A stretch of DNA of 64,000 nt from Hydractinia symbiolongicarpus (lineage: Eukaryota > Cnidaria > Hydrozoa > Anthoathecata > Hydractiniidae): assembly GCF_029227915.1 (NCBI RefSeq), contig NC_079876.1, positions 17,980,001 to 18,044,000 of the forward strand. The letters run 5' to 3'. A model generated the notes under the pieces. That model made no database searches. It had not been told where the DNA came from and saw only the letters and a program-made list of their open reading frames with translations. A program made the translations under genes and the position numbers. Shown here piece by piece: positions 32,842 to 43,599 of the stretch. How positions within the stretch are numbered: position 1 is the first letter of the stretch; each line of letters opens with the position of its first letter.

Positions 32842-32927
32842 AAAAGACAATAATTTACAAAGAGGTGGCCACCGACCCCAATGATGAACTCAACCGGTTA
32901 GGTCTTTGGAAATAAGCTAAAAGAAAT
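32842..32927 (-). mobile_element. Subfamily-B 3'-terminal fragment
   Basis: AATAATTTACAAAGAGGTGG, CCAATGATGAACTCAACCGG and TTAGGTCTTTGGAAATAAGC match the B terminus in reverse complement; the hairpin is degenerate (GGTGGCC..). Confidence 0.65.
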
Positions 32928-33170
32928 GAAACAAAAGGATATAATCGTAAAAAAAATAAATCTATAGAATGTTCCAAAACATAGTCACAAGAAAAAGAAT
33001 AGTCTGGAGACTCGTGCCAACGCGCTCTACTCCCGGCAAATAACGCGGGTTCCTACATTTTCTAGTACCCAGACTACTTTTAGGGGCACCAAAATTTAAA
33101 AAACAAGCGGGAAACCTTAGCGAAGCTTATATTTTTTTAAAGTAATTTTTCATTTATGCTGTAATTTGCT

Positions 33171-33420
33171 ATGCCTGGTGCTAATTGTTCGATTTTTGGT
33201 TGCTCTACTTCGAGAAGAACTACTGGCATCTCAATATTTTGTATTCCACAAGGAAATGATGAGTACAACACATCTTGCAGACAGAAACTTATTGCTGTGA
33301 TTACGAAGGATCGTGTTGTTGATAATAAGTTGAGGACACAGATTGAAAAACGTAATTTACATGTATGCGAAAAACACTTTTAACAGAGTCAGCTTATACA
33401 ACGTAGGTGCTATTTTATGT
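33171..33420 (+). pseudogene. THAP-type zinc finger exon with an early stop
   Basis: Starts 'MPGANCSIFGCSTSRRTTG' and ends 'LHVCEKHF', giving the C2CH pattern (C-x4-C ... C-x2-H) with the N-terminal MP typical of THAP domains. A TAA at 33381-33383 follows HF, and the frame then continues 'QSQLIQR' to a GT donor at about 33410. The stop therefore appears to interrupt a normal first exon. THAP domains bind DNA and are common in P-element-derived and host regulatory proteins. No downstream exon is found before the next repeat. Confidence 0.75.
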
Positions 33421-33484
33421 ACTTTTAGCTATGTAAACATTGGAAACACTATTAATAAAGCTCTCTCTTATACCTGTTGTTTAT

Positions 33485-33740
33485 TTAGATGAAATCAATA
33501 TAGAAAGTTTTGCGGAGAGGTTGCCAAGGCAAAGGCATTAAGCACGGCAAGGAAAGGGCACGGAAAAGGCAGGCAAGGAAACAGGAAGAGGAATCAGCAA
33601 AGCAGGGGTAGGCAAGGCATCGGAGGCACAGGCAAGAGCATAGTAGGCAGGCACCAGAAAAGGCATAGGAAGAGTAGGCAAAGGAACGGTCAGCACTGGC
33701 AAGGCCAGGGAACGGCAATGCAGGGTCGGGTATCTTAATA
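33485..33740. repeat. TTGCC-rich repeat, inverted copy
   Basis: Reverse complement of 29990-30240 (GGCAAGG words; the end GTTTTGCGGAGAGGTTGCC corresponds). The two copies form a 3.3-kb-spaced inverted pair. Confidence 0.7.
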
Positions 33741-34282
33741 GAAATTACCCACAACTCAAAGATTATGTATACTCATTATCTCTAGGATTTGTATCATATT
33801 AGGCCAGGAGTATAGAACATATTGAGGTGCAAATATTTCAAATTCAATAGTTCATCAAAAAGGTCTCAAATTTATATCAGGTCAATATACAGTGAAGCAT
33901 GATAGTAGAATTATGTGCCAATACAAGCATTTAAACAATCGGTCATAACGCCGAAAAAACTATCATTTTTTGATAAATCTGAGATTAAAAATTAACTTGG
34001 TTCCAATGACAACAACATTAAAAAGTCAAGAATTAGAAATAATCAGAGAAGTCCACGAGAAAGGCAAAAAAAATTTATTAAAAAACGCCTTTTTAACTTT
34101 TTACTATAAAGTGATAGATCTATTACAAAAAACAAAGCATTTTTGGTCTCTATAAATGAAAGTGATAAATGTATGCAACTCTCCCCTCTACGACTTAAAG
34201 ATTACCTATTATATTCAATATAGCTAATATCCTATACTTATGAAAACCTGGTTGTTGTAGGTGCAAGATAATGTTTTTCCTA
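33741..34282. other. AT-rich non-coding
   Basis: No gene or repeat recognised; the 61-codon frame at 33970-34155 is lysine-rich and probably chance. Confidence 0.4.
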
Positions 34283-34350
34283 GCCCTGTCCAGGATTTGA
34301 ACCTGGATCTCTCATTTGCATGAGTGCTATAGCCATTAGACCAACAGGGC
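34283..34350 (-). tRNA. tRNA-like sequence, probably a pseudogene
   Basis: On the minus strand, 68 nt with a perfect 7-bp acceptor stem (GCCCTGT/ACAGGGC), a perfect T arm (CCAGG-TTCAAAT-CCTGG), an A box TGGTCTAATGG and a B box GGTTCAAATCC. The anticodon arm is too short: CTCAT-GCAA-ATGAG gives a 4-nt loop and no 5+7+5 arm, so an anticodon cannot be assigned. It is either a slightly deleted tRNA gene or a SINE head without its body. Confidence 0.6.
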
Positions 34351-34390
34351 ATAAATATATATATAAAACCTTACAGGTGAATATTATATA

Positions 34391-34738
34391 CATCATCATC
34401 ATCATCATTCTCGGCTTAACGTCCGTTTTCCGTGGTAGCATGGGTAGGACGGGGTATATTAATGACCCTCTTCCAATCTGATCTAGACTGTGTTAGATCT
34501 AAACTCAACTTCCTCTGTATCAAGTCTGTCCTTATAACCTCCTGCCAAGTCTTTCTTGGCCTGCCTCTGGGCTTTGCCCCAGGAACTATCAAGTCTCTAC
34601 ACTTTCTTACCCAATTATCCTCCTCCATTCTTTCCAAGTGCCCCAGCCAATTCAATCTTCTTATCTGGATAACATCTTTAATTCTACGGAGACTTAGCCT
34701 GATTCTTAGCTCAGGCTGGCGTTACACATCCACCTAAC
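34391..34738 (-). pseudogene. RTE-like non-LTR retrotransposon 3' end
   Basis: Minus-strand frame: 'MNWLGHLERMEEDNWVRKC', 'GAKPRGRPRKTWQEVIRTDL' and 'LDLTQSRSDWKRVI', the usual carboxy terminus of endonuclease/RT ORFs (W-x-GH-x-x-RM, GRP..TW). Coding continues upstream to about 34738 in the other frames. The stop (34416) is followed by about 7 nt and then an (ATG)n tail at 34391-34409, the short tandem tail expected at the 3' end of RTE-type elements. 5'-truncated. Confidence 0.8.
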
Positions 34739-35300
34739 CATTCTCATATCATTCCTTTCTAAACGGTCAAGATATACAATTCGGAATTCACAGCACACAG
34801 CCTAGTTAATTAACCTTTTGAGAAATGCTGGTTATGCCAAAAGTAACTGTGTCACCTGGCGTAAAATGCTTGGTGAAACAGTTAATACAAATTGTAAACT
34901 GTACCACACATTCAGGTGGAGCGCCTTAGTACAGGTGTGCAGTATATCGTAAATCGAGTGAAACACATAACTTTAAGCTGTTTCAGGTTTAATTATTTTT
35001 AGATTCAGAAAATATATTTCCTCCACCTTTAGCTGGAATAAAAACACAATTTACATATTGTGCCATGTCATAGCGAAAACAGTCAGCAAACCTTTTTTTT
35101 TCACAAAATGTTCCCGGTGAAACTTAAAATATATATGTACTTTAATCTGTGGTGCGTCATTAGTATAGGTAAACAAACCCTTTCAAAATACAGGTAATAG
35201 CTTGTCGTTAACACTAGGTTGAGTGATTAGTACAGATATACTGTGGCGCACACATACGTTTCGACATAATACCCCTTTCCGAAAAACTATCCTAACTTTA
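34739..35300. other. Left flank of module A, unassigned
   Basis: No genes. The left end of the DNA transposon module should lie here, but I could not pair an inverted repeat with the right side (39743-40140). The only shared word noted is AACACCCTCC (about 35322 and, inverted, 40130). Confidence 0.35.
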
Positions 35301-35360
35301 GTTCAAATAAACAGACAGTAAACACCCTCCTCGCAGTATATTTTCTTTCTTTTAGCCAAA

Positions 35361-35977
35361 ATGAAAGTGAAGGTGATTGAGAGCACTATCAAAGGTTATC
35401 ATGTACATCGAATACGACCACATCAAGACATAGATATGTTAGTGAAGCCAGTAGAGAACGAGTACGACAAGTATGCTATGGGTGTGTGGATGCCTAACTT
35501 GAGTGCCATTCCCGTTTCGTTACACGAATCGATAACAAGACCAGCAAAGAGGGGTTCTTCTACACAAAAAGTTAAGGACATAGCAGGCTCGCTCGTTGGA
35601 CAGCTGCCTGCGAATTTGGGGAAGGTGTTTCACGATTTGCTTCCCTATACGAAGAGCATTACATGGTAAGTATACACATCTGCTCCCTACATTTGTTCGT
35701 AGATATATGTGAACTTTTTGTTTTATTTCTTAGCAAATCAGTGGGTGATCCCATACCAAGCAAGAAGCCTCCACTGGATCAGAAATTTGAAAAGAGTGAA
35801 TGTGGTGGATATGATCGACGTGGTGGAGGTGTCATAATACCCAGTATCTACGTTTTAGATGTTGTGGAGGGGAAAACTGACTACGTTGTCAGGGAGCTTC
35901 ATAACTTTACCAAAAACTATGATGGGTGTACAGAGAGAGTTATTGTAGAAAACACAAGTGATTCTTGTCCATTTTGA
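35361..35977 (+). CDS. HIRAN-like domain protein, module A
   Basis: Two exons, 35361-35665 and 35734-35977, with a 68-nt GT-AG intron that keeps phase, give about 182 residues with no defects. The N-terminal half shows the HIRAN pattern: 'GYHVHRIRPHQDIDMLVKP', 'ENEYDKYAMGVW' (compare RE/KP-x-N-x-YD-x-x-A) and 'GSLVGQLPANLGKVF' (compare G-x-x-G-x-x-P). The C-terminal half has 'GGGVIIPSIYVLDV'. HIRAN domains are known from HLTF/SNF2 proteins, where they bind DNA ends, and as stand-alone proteins in mobile elements. A role in handling transposon or repair ends is inference. The homologue in module B is at 50569-51120. Confidence 0.75.
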
Positions 35978-36234
35978 ACTTATTTATCATATGTATTTAT
36001 GTACATTCATGTTATGTTCATTTTGAAAAGATGCAAATTATATACATTGAGTATGTCATGCTTTGATGCATGCTTAATAAATATATAATGCTTATAACAA
36101 CTCCATGTCTCTTTCATTCTATCGAATATATATTTTGGATTGTCATTACAGTAATTGTCCTCTGAACCTGTGTTCAAACTAGTGTATTCTATCTATTTGA
36201 AGTCATACCATACTCACATTTTAGAGCTAAAAAT

Positions 36235-36988
36235 ATGTCTGATGTAGAAGATATTGAGGTATATGATGAGAATGATAACAAAGTAAATTTAGAGGCTAAT
36301 AAAAAAAAGAAGTATGTCGCAGCTAAAAAAAAAGGTAAGGAAGACAAATTGGATTCTGTAACCAATTTATATTGTTTATTTAACATTTTCCTCTATGAAC
36401 TTTTAGGTACAAAGTATCTGGAGTCTGGAAAAGCACGTGCGAATGCCCGATATAATCACAGCAAAGGGTTTCAGCGGAAGATAAAGGAATTGAAGACAGT
36501 CACTGGTGACGATGTTTTGGTTGAAATACGCCATAATGTAACCCCTCCTGTTACACGCCGATGGTCAACGAACCAAGAAATGTTCAGTCGTTGCAATTCA
36601 AATTCATCAAGCACAACAATAACTTCACCATCTTCCGCTATTACTTCTCCCTGTTCAAGTGTTGCTAATATGGATCCTACATCAGCTCCGACCACAAGTA
36701 CTCCATCATCCAGAAGAAGAAAAAAAGAATGACCCGAAAAAAATTAACAGAGATGTATGCCAGAAATGCCTCACTATATATGGTAGTCGAACCGATAATG
36801 AGTATAACTCATTGTGGGTTAATTGTGCCAAACGTAAGTGTGACTACTGGGTTCATGCATACTGCATTGGTTTAGTCATTAATGAAAAAGACGAAGAAAA
36901 GTTTGACAGCACTGTGAAATATTACTGTCCACCACACAACCCGATGTCTTTACCAAGACCAAAATCTTTACTAAAAAAGAGATTATAA
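36235..36988 (+). CDS. MADS-like plus PHD-finger protein, module A (one frameshift)
   Basis: Exon 1 36235-36334 (acidic, then KKKK-rich), a 72-nt intron that is itself open in frame, then exon 2 from 36407. A segment 'KGFQRKIKELKTVTGDDVLV' resembles the SRF-type MADS helix and strand and aligns with the B protein. A Ser/Thr/Pro-rich linker follows. At 36715-36732 a run of seven A shifts the frame: one frame stops at 36732, the other continues with the PHD finger: CQKC, 'WVNCAKRKCDYWVHAYC' and 'YYCPPH' to 36988. The PHD ligands C-x2-C, C-x4-C, H-x2-C and C-x2-H are all present. The protein is probably a chromatin- or DNA-binding accessory factor. The MADS assignment is tentative. Confidence 0.7.
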
Positions 36989-37066
36989 ACCCTTAGAAAA
37001 CAACATAAACAGTTATAAAATTTTGTTGTATATTTTGTCTAGTTTTCATGCAAGATACATTTGTAT

Positions 37067-39742
37067 TTATTCACTGTCTTCATCCGAATCATACTGCACC
37101 AACAATCTTTGGTGTCTTATGTTTTGCAATGGTGTACCTGACGCAGCTTCTGTCCAGTATTCTTTCATCTTTTCTTTCACGGTTACTGTTATATCATCTA
37201 ACTCGAATGGTATTGGTTCAGAGAAAATATTTTTGATTACACCTTCTTCTTCTTTGTTGGTAAGCATATCGGATGATCTCAGAACTGCTCCCCATCTTAT
37301 TATTTCATTGTAAACATCTGCATCCTTATACTCGCTTTTATCACCCGTTTCCAAAATTTTTGATGCATTTTCAAGTACAGCATCGATTTTATCCAATCCT
37401 CTGGATATTTTCCTCCATGTGCCGTTTGAGACAACGCCCTTGGGTGCAACCATTTTGTGTTTTTTGATAGTGTTTTCGAGACAGAAATCTCCACCCTGGT
37501 AATTCAATTCAAGACTTGATCGGTTGTAGCAGCTATTCACTTCCATGAAATCTGTTATTTCTTGTGGATACAACGCTCTAAGATACAGATCTCTATATTC
37601 TACTTCGTGGTAGATTGGGTGATTGAACCCGTAAAAGAACGGTAAAAACTTCATTCGACCAGCATCAATCATATCCCAGTTATTTCTTCTAACGCCAGAT
37701 TTTTGAACATAAATAGCGAGTGCGAAATTGAATATTAGTTGATAAATAAGACGGAAGGTTTCGTTGTCGATACTGTTACACCATTCCAGAAATCGATTGG
37801 CATTGATCTCATTTCCACGATTCTCGATTACAAATAATGAAAACATTTCCATTGCTGTTCCTTCTAATAACACACGTAGAGTGTCATATGCCTTGTGGAG
37901 TATCCTTTGCTTTAACAAAATATTTGTACGCTTTGTCAGTGGAGAATCCCAGAACTTCTTTTCCAAGTGGTTCTAAAAGAATGTGATCTGCTACTTTGAA
38001 TAAACACTTGAGTTGATTCATATGTAAATGACCAAGACCAGTCACCACAGTTACCCAATCATAGCTCGGATTATCTTGTATTATTCTGCTCGTCAAACAA
38101 TACGGCGGTCCATCACAGCCCAGTACAGCCCATTTACGATCGTCGTCAATCAGTCGAGGTTTCATTTCATCCAGTATAGCTTTGCAGTTTGTGTAACTAT
38201 TTGGGTTTAACATGATTGGTTCACCTACTGTCACTTTCACATCATTTTTAATGACACTTGCTCCATAGCTTTTGGTTTTCGCAGTGGCAGCTTGATGCGA
38301 AGTGGGGTATACAGGATTTTCAGACGGTTTTTTAACAACCTGGCTTCCGCATTTGTCACATTTTCTTTTCAATGAGCTGTAGGTTTGGTCACAAAGGGGG
38401 GATGAACATTGTCTGGCATCACCTTTATTAATATCAATGATCTTTTGAACGTCGTCATTTTCATTCAACACAAGTTCCAAAATGTGTTCCACAAAGCGAG
38501 AGTGATAAATTTTAAAATATTGGTTACTTTTATTACGTATAGAATCCATCGCTTTTTGAACTTCAATGTCAGAGGGTTTGTTTTTATCACGCCAAAACCC
38601 AGGTTTCAATTCTTCCTTACTTTCGATATTACTATTTCGATATTTTGATGACGTATTTTCCCATATTGTCGAAAAAGGTAATCACGTCCCCAGAAGGACA
38701 CTGTATTGGATTCTCACCACGTTCATTTATCCATGTTTTATAGGTAGTGTAAGATGCACCAGGTGTTACCTTGCCATTCATGTTTGTTACAGTTTTGGAG
38801 CCGGAAGTAAAACTTTGTACTAAGTTTTGCATAAAACAATGAGGAAGCACAAGATTGAGATTTCTTAGGAAATATACCATTTTAATCGTTACAACTATAG
38901 CAAATAGGAAACTGTTTTTTGTTTGTTCCTCAAATTTGATGTTTGCAGCACCACAAATGAATGCAAGCAGTAAAGAATCTCGATTCTTTATGTAATCTTT
39001 TGAATCAATTGACGCAAGGTAATCAGGATTCTTATAGTTTCCTTGAAGTGTGTTTCCATCAGCGTAAATATTTTTTGCCACAAATTTCGAAGCAATAAGA
39101 TTTAGAAAAGTTCCAAGTTTAGCGCGATTTATCGAATTGATAGAAACTTCGTCGAGTTCATTTAGCACTGAGGTTGTATCGTCCATTAGTTTTTCCAATC
39201 TATGACATAAAAACATCAGGTTTTGTAACATGCTAACATACACAATGAATGCAAATAACGTGTAAATTTTGATACCTGGCAGCATTAATAGTCGTAGCAT
39301 TATCAGCTGCACCAGTTTCCATTTGGACACCCTGTATATTGTTATCATCCGTACTCAAATCTTCTTCCTCATCTGAACTTGAATGTTCTCTGTCGTAATA
39401 TCTATACAAAACAAATAGATGAAATAACAAATACCTTCAGTGTAAATTTATTTAATTGAAAAGTTTTCAACAAGAGAAAAAACTCCTGGCTAACCTGTTT
39501 TTGAAATGGTTATAACATGCTGTGCATAATGTATTTCCACGTTCTGGTAAATGCTTTTTTCTCATAGATCTAATGACCTTTTTCGAAAAGAATCTTCGTG
39601 ACGAAATACGCTTCACTTCGAAAATCTCGGAAAATGACCAATCATCGTGATTGATGCATCCACAAATAGCAGCAAACGTCCCACTTTCATCTCTTGTTCG
39701 GGTTGCCGCCACATTGCTCTTTCTGAGTTTTCTTTTAGGCAT
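37067..39742 (-). CDS. Large zinc-rich transposase-like protein, module A (two frameshifts)
   Basis: Exons 39742-39495, 39401-39276 and 39199-37067, with phase-correct GT-AG introns; about 830 residues if the frameshifts are ignored. N-terminus: 'CGCINHDDWSF' and 'LPERGNTLCTACYNHF', a probable C-x-C..H..C-x2-C zinc site. Then an acidic patch, a helical region, 'CSSPLCDQTYSSLKRKCDKC' (zinc ribbon), and a conserved core with 'GCDGPPYCLTSR', 'GLGHLHMNQLK', 'FFYGFNHPIYHEVEYRDL' and 'GGDFCLENTIKKHK'. The D in GCDGPP and the E/D in the last motif are candidate metal ligands. One-base frameshifts lie near 38645 (an A4 run) and 37903 (CC). The family is uncharacterised; the transposase role is inferred from its place inside a TIR-bounded element (B). 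Confidence 0.75.
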
Positions 39743-40739
39743 TATATTTTACTCTAAAAAACTGAAAGGAGTGCATACAGTGGTAATGAGACGTGCTTCA
39801 CATCGATCAATAATCTATTTATTTTTGTGATCATGGAACCAGAACACGAATTTTATAAAGAAACATTGTTGGCTATCAGTCAGAACATCGACTTTTCAAT
39901 AATAGTGTAGTTGCTCATTTGGTAAACAACAACATCCGTTCTTTGAGGGATCCCTCATTTGAGTGATAGCATATGCGACTAGCTAGGGATACCGCATTTG
40001 AGGGATCCCTCGAATACGGGTTGATCCTAACTGGCTTCGCACAGCGAAACATATAGAACGCAAAGATGCTGGAAAATGGTAGATATGCATTTGGGAAATA
40101 TCGAAAATTAGTGTGACGTTTCTGTTAGGGAGGGTGTTTTGAAGATAGAACGTCGAAATGACGTTTTTTTCGAAGAAAATCGATTTTTGACTCTTCCCTA
40201 ATAATTGAAAATTAATTACTTGGAATTCTTGCTACGCGTTAATAATTAAAATAAAATTAATTTCGTTTTATCGCAAAAATCAGGCTAAGCGTTAAATTAG
40301 AGTACGCGTTAAATTGGAGACAGCAACGGTATATACCCTTTATCATTTTTAGACGGAAATTAGCTTAGCTTTTACCAATGACGGTCGGCTTTGCTACACG
40401 AATTGTTTGATCGTAACTGACCATGTGTGTAGTGGTTTGTGCGCTGGGCACGGGATGGTCAGGACATTTATTGTCCACTTCATCCATTTGTTTTATGTGT
40501 TTACTCGATTTCATTTATTTTGATGTTTTTTATGTTATTTGTTGGCTCGGTTTGGTGGAGGAAGTAGGATGAGTCGTGTAATGATGTACCTCGTTGGTAA
40601 AGAGTGAAGGGCAGTGAAGAGGGATAAGGTGGAGAAGAAGAAGTAGAAATGTAGAAATGCAGGGATGGAGGCGGTGGTTTGGCTTTGTATAATTGCTAGA
40701 TTTTTCTCTTTGTTCCTTTTCAGAAATTCTTTGTTGCTA
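39743..40739. other. Right flank of module A and Jockey 3' region
   Basis: No gene. The palindrome GAGGGATCCCTC occurs twice (about 39948 and 40003) within 60 bp, each next to ATTTGAG. An AT-rich stretch at 40190-40320 has GCGTTAAATT words. From about 40600 on this may be the 3' UTR of the Jockey-like element. Confidence 0.4.
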
Positions 40740-40801
40740 TTTTCAGTTTCTCATTTTATTATTTTATTTTATTTTTTATGAATTTATTCCGAAAATTTTA
40801 T

Positions 40802-42163
40802 CTACGTACTATCGTTTATTAATTGAATGGGGGTTGGTATTCTGTCAAACGTGGGGTAATAGTTGACTTTGTTTATTAAGTAGTTTTTGATGCCTTTATT
40901 ATGTTCTTCCACGTTTTGGAGCCATTTTCTTGCAAGTGCAATAATTCTAATTTTTATAGTAGGGACATTTGCAATTTGAAGCAGCAGGCTATTTGGTCTA
41001 CGTGTGCTGAAGCCGTAAATGTAGCGAAGGTACTTTGTTTGTATTACTTCTATTTTTTTTAGGTTTGTTTCATTTAAAGTTATCATGGCAGTAGCACCAT
41101 ACTCCATTTTGCTTTTAACGTAGCAGTTGAAAAGATACTTCATTACGGGGACATTTGGACCGAAGGTGTTGTTTTTTAGTGTATACAGTATACTGGTTTT
41201 GTGTTTTATGGCTTTTATTGTATTGTTTATGTGTGCGTTGAAGTTGAAGTATTCGTCGAAGATGACGCCAAGAAATTTGGCTTTCGATTCTTTTTCTATA
41301 TTTTCATTTTTTATTTTCAAACTCATACATGCATTCTGTCTTTTTTTCCTAAAGTTTATTTGGGTTGACTTGGTAGTATTTAAACCCACTCTCCATATAT
41401 TGCACCATTCGTCTATTTTATCCAGTTGAGTCTGGAGTGTTTTTTTCATCTGGGATGTGTTTTTATGGGAAAACCAGATTGCAATGTCATCCGCAAATTG
41501 TGTTTGGATCACTTGGCTTGTTGGGATAGGGAGGTCATTAACAAATAATATATATAGGATAGGGCTCAAAGGGCTTCCTTGGGGAACTCCAAAGTTGGAA
41601 TGGAATGCTATTCCTTCTACCCCATCAACTACTACCCTGATCTCTCTATTTGTTAGGAAACTTTTTATCCAAAACAGAGTTTTCTTGTTGATATTCATTT
41701 TTTGAAGTTTCCATATGAGTCCGCTATGCCACACTCTATCAAAGGCTTTCTCTACATCCAAAAAGATGGCAGTGGAGGTTCTATTAAAACCTTGTGTTAC
41801 ATATTGACTAAGTCTGAATATGTGATCTTGAGTGGAATGATGTTTCCGGAACCCACTCTGATTTTCGTTCAGCAAATTGTTTGTTTCTGCCCATTCTTGA
41901 ATTTTTTTTGCCATAATTTTTTCTAATTTTCCTAAGTTACTTAGGAGGCTGATAGGTCTGTAGTTCTTTGCTAGCCTATGGTCTTTTCCCATCTTTGGAA
42001 TCATTGTCACTAATGCGGATTTCCATATTTTTGGATGATAACCTTGGCTGAGACAGCCATTAAAAATAGGAAGGAGGATTTCTGGGAGACTGTATTTAAG
42101 GGCTTTTATTAGTTTTGTTTCTGATTTTATCTGGGCCACTTGCTTTTTTAGGGTCAATGTCAT
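40802..42163 (-). pseudogene. Jockey-like ORF2: reverse transcriptase
   Basis: Motifs in order: 'YRPISLLSNLGKLEKIMAKK', 'NQSGFRKHHSTQDHIFRL', 'TAIFLDVEKAFDRVWH' (first catalytic D), 'GVPQGSPLSPILYILFVNDL', 'QTQFADDIAIW' (FADD), 'LNTTKSTQINF' and 'AKFLGVIFDEYFNFNAHI'. The C-terminal helical part ends at 40802. This portion is intact. Confidence 0.9.
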
Positions 42164-42747
42164 TTATGATGGTTACTATATCCTCGCGGGAAATATTTTC
42201 TTCACAGTTTGGGTAGTCAGAGGGATCAGATTTATCGATTTTCAGTTCATCTTCGATAACTTTTTTTACGTCCGCTCTGTATGTAGGTGAATCAAGCTTC
42301 TCGTTGCAGAGGGTGTCTTTTAGGAGGGAAGTAAAGATCTTACATTTTTCATCGTTTGTTTGGTATTTTTTGTTTTCATGTTTTAAAGTTGGTGTTGTTT
42401 TCTTTTTCTTTTTATTTGGATCGAAAAGGTTTTGCAATTTTTTAAAGGAGTTTTTGTCTGCAAAAGGGTTTATTGAGCAGCATAGTTTTTTCCAATTTTT
42501 ATTTTTTATTTTTGCTATGCTGTTTTTTATTTCCTTTTGCAGACGGTTGTAAGCATTTTTATCGTCTCTGTTTCGAGTTTTCATGTATTTTCTTCACATT
42601 TTTCTTTTTTCCTTTATTTTTTGTCGTATTTCTTGGGGTAAGGGGGTCGAGGAAACGTTTACATTCTTTGTTACGTTCTTGATATTGTCATCAATTCTTT
42701 GTTACGTTCTTGATATTGTCATCAATATTTTTTTTACAATTATTTTT
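42096..42747 (-). pseudogene. Jockey-like ORF2: linker and RT start, broken
   Basis: Continues the endonuclease frame, then meets the 31-bp tandem duplication (42664-42725), which shifts it, and a TGA at about 42597. It then runs from 42584 with 'RLQKEIKNSIAKIKNKNWKK' and 'INDIDPKKASGPDKI', the RT motif before the fingers. A one-base shift near 42130 passes coding to the next frame. Confidence 0.75.
42664..42725. repeat. 31-bp tandem duplication inside ORF2
   Basis: TTCTTTGTTACGTTCTTGAT plus 11 further bases, repeated exactly (42664-42694, 42695-42725). The length is not a multiple of three, so it frameshifts ORF2. Confidence 0.95.
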
Positions 42748-43599
42748 CTAATGTACGTGTTTATATCTCTTATTTAGAGATTTATTTATTTTTTCCCAGT
42801 CAACTTTGTGAAATAACTTTATTTCTTTGTATTGTTGTGTCTTTTTTCTTTTTGAACCTAGTTCAATGCTGATTGGTAAGTGATCAGAGCCGACGTCTTC
42901 GTTGACGCTAAAAGAATTTAGATGGCACAGTAAATCGTTTGAGATGATTGCTAGGTCGATTACATCACTCGCAAGGGTTTTGTCATCAGTATGTGTCGGA
43001 ACTTTGGAGTTGCAAACGAATAAATCGTGTTTTTCGATAAGTTGGAAAAGACGTTTTCCCTTGACATTTGTCTTTGAGCTACCGAATTCGCAATGCTTAC
43101 TGTTGAAGTCTCCTAGGATTATATGGGAGGGGTTTTCTTTGCATATGTTGTCAAAGTAATCAGCATTTATGTTTCCGGTAGGAGCATAAAAAGACGTCAC
43201 TTGTATCAGTTTATTTTGGAATGTTATTTTGATTGACGTTGACTCGTCTGAGGTTTGAGTATGTTTTAGAGTAACTATTTCGTGGACTATACCTTTTCTT
43301 ACTAATATGGCAACACCACCACCGGCTTTTCCCCTGTCTTTCCGCACTATATCATAGTTCTTTATCTTAATATTTTTATATGGTTGGAGTAGGGTTTCAT
43401 TGATGGCGAGAATGTCAATGTGATTTTCGTACTGGAAAGTCTCGATTTCTCCCTGTTTAGATAACAGTCCTCTCACATTTACGTGGGAAATTTTGAGGTG
43501 ATCATTCATTTGGATATTGAAAAGTTTGTTTGGTGGGTTGTGGTGTTTTGGTGGGTGTACGTGAAAGTTTTTTTGAAATGTCGGTGGGAGGGAGGTCAA
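42748..43599 (-). pseudogene. Jockey-like ORF2: endonuclease part
   Basis: APE-type endonuclease signatures: 'ISHVNVRGLLSKQGEIETF', 'IDILAINETLL', 'GGGVAILVRKGI', 'VTSFYAPTG', 'HIILGDFNSKHCEFGS', 'DVIDLAIIS' and 'VGSDHLPISIEL'. The catalytic E, D/N and the terminal SDH are present. The frame stops at TAG 42748-42750; homologous coding continues in frame beyond it. Confidence 0.85.

Larger units (their letters stand above)
35300..39780. mobile_element. Module A: three-gene DNA transposon-like unit
   Basis: Gene order is HIRAN (+), MADS-like/PHD (+), transposase-like (-), with the last two convergent and about 78 bp apart. Module B at 46625-51500 has the same three genes in mirror order, and there the unit is bounded by inverted repeats and a target duplication. 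By analogy A is the same kind of element. Its borders here are estimates, as no terminal repeats were found. A is better preserved than B: the large gene shows two small frameshifts, the PHD gene one, the HIRAN gene none. Confidence 0.7.

Noticed and set aside
33485-33754. 89-codon minus-strand frame
   Set aside because: Same minisatellite read on the other strand.
34283-34350. Functional tRNA gene
   Set aside because: Acceptor and T arms are perfect, but the anticodon arm cannot form a 7-nt loop, so I call it tRNA-like only.
35300-40140. AACACCCTCC as terminal inverted repeat of module A
   Set aside because: Only a 10-bp match at unlikely positions with no flanking duplication; the real ends remain unknown.
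41127-43159. Plus-strand open frames of 80-100 codons
   Set aside because: All lie antisense to the Jockey-like ORF2 and are hydrophobic shadows of it.
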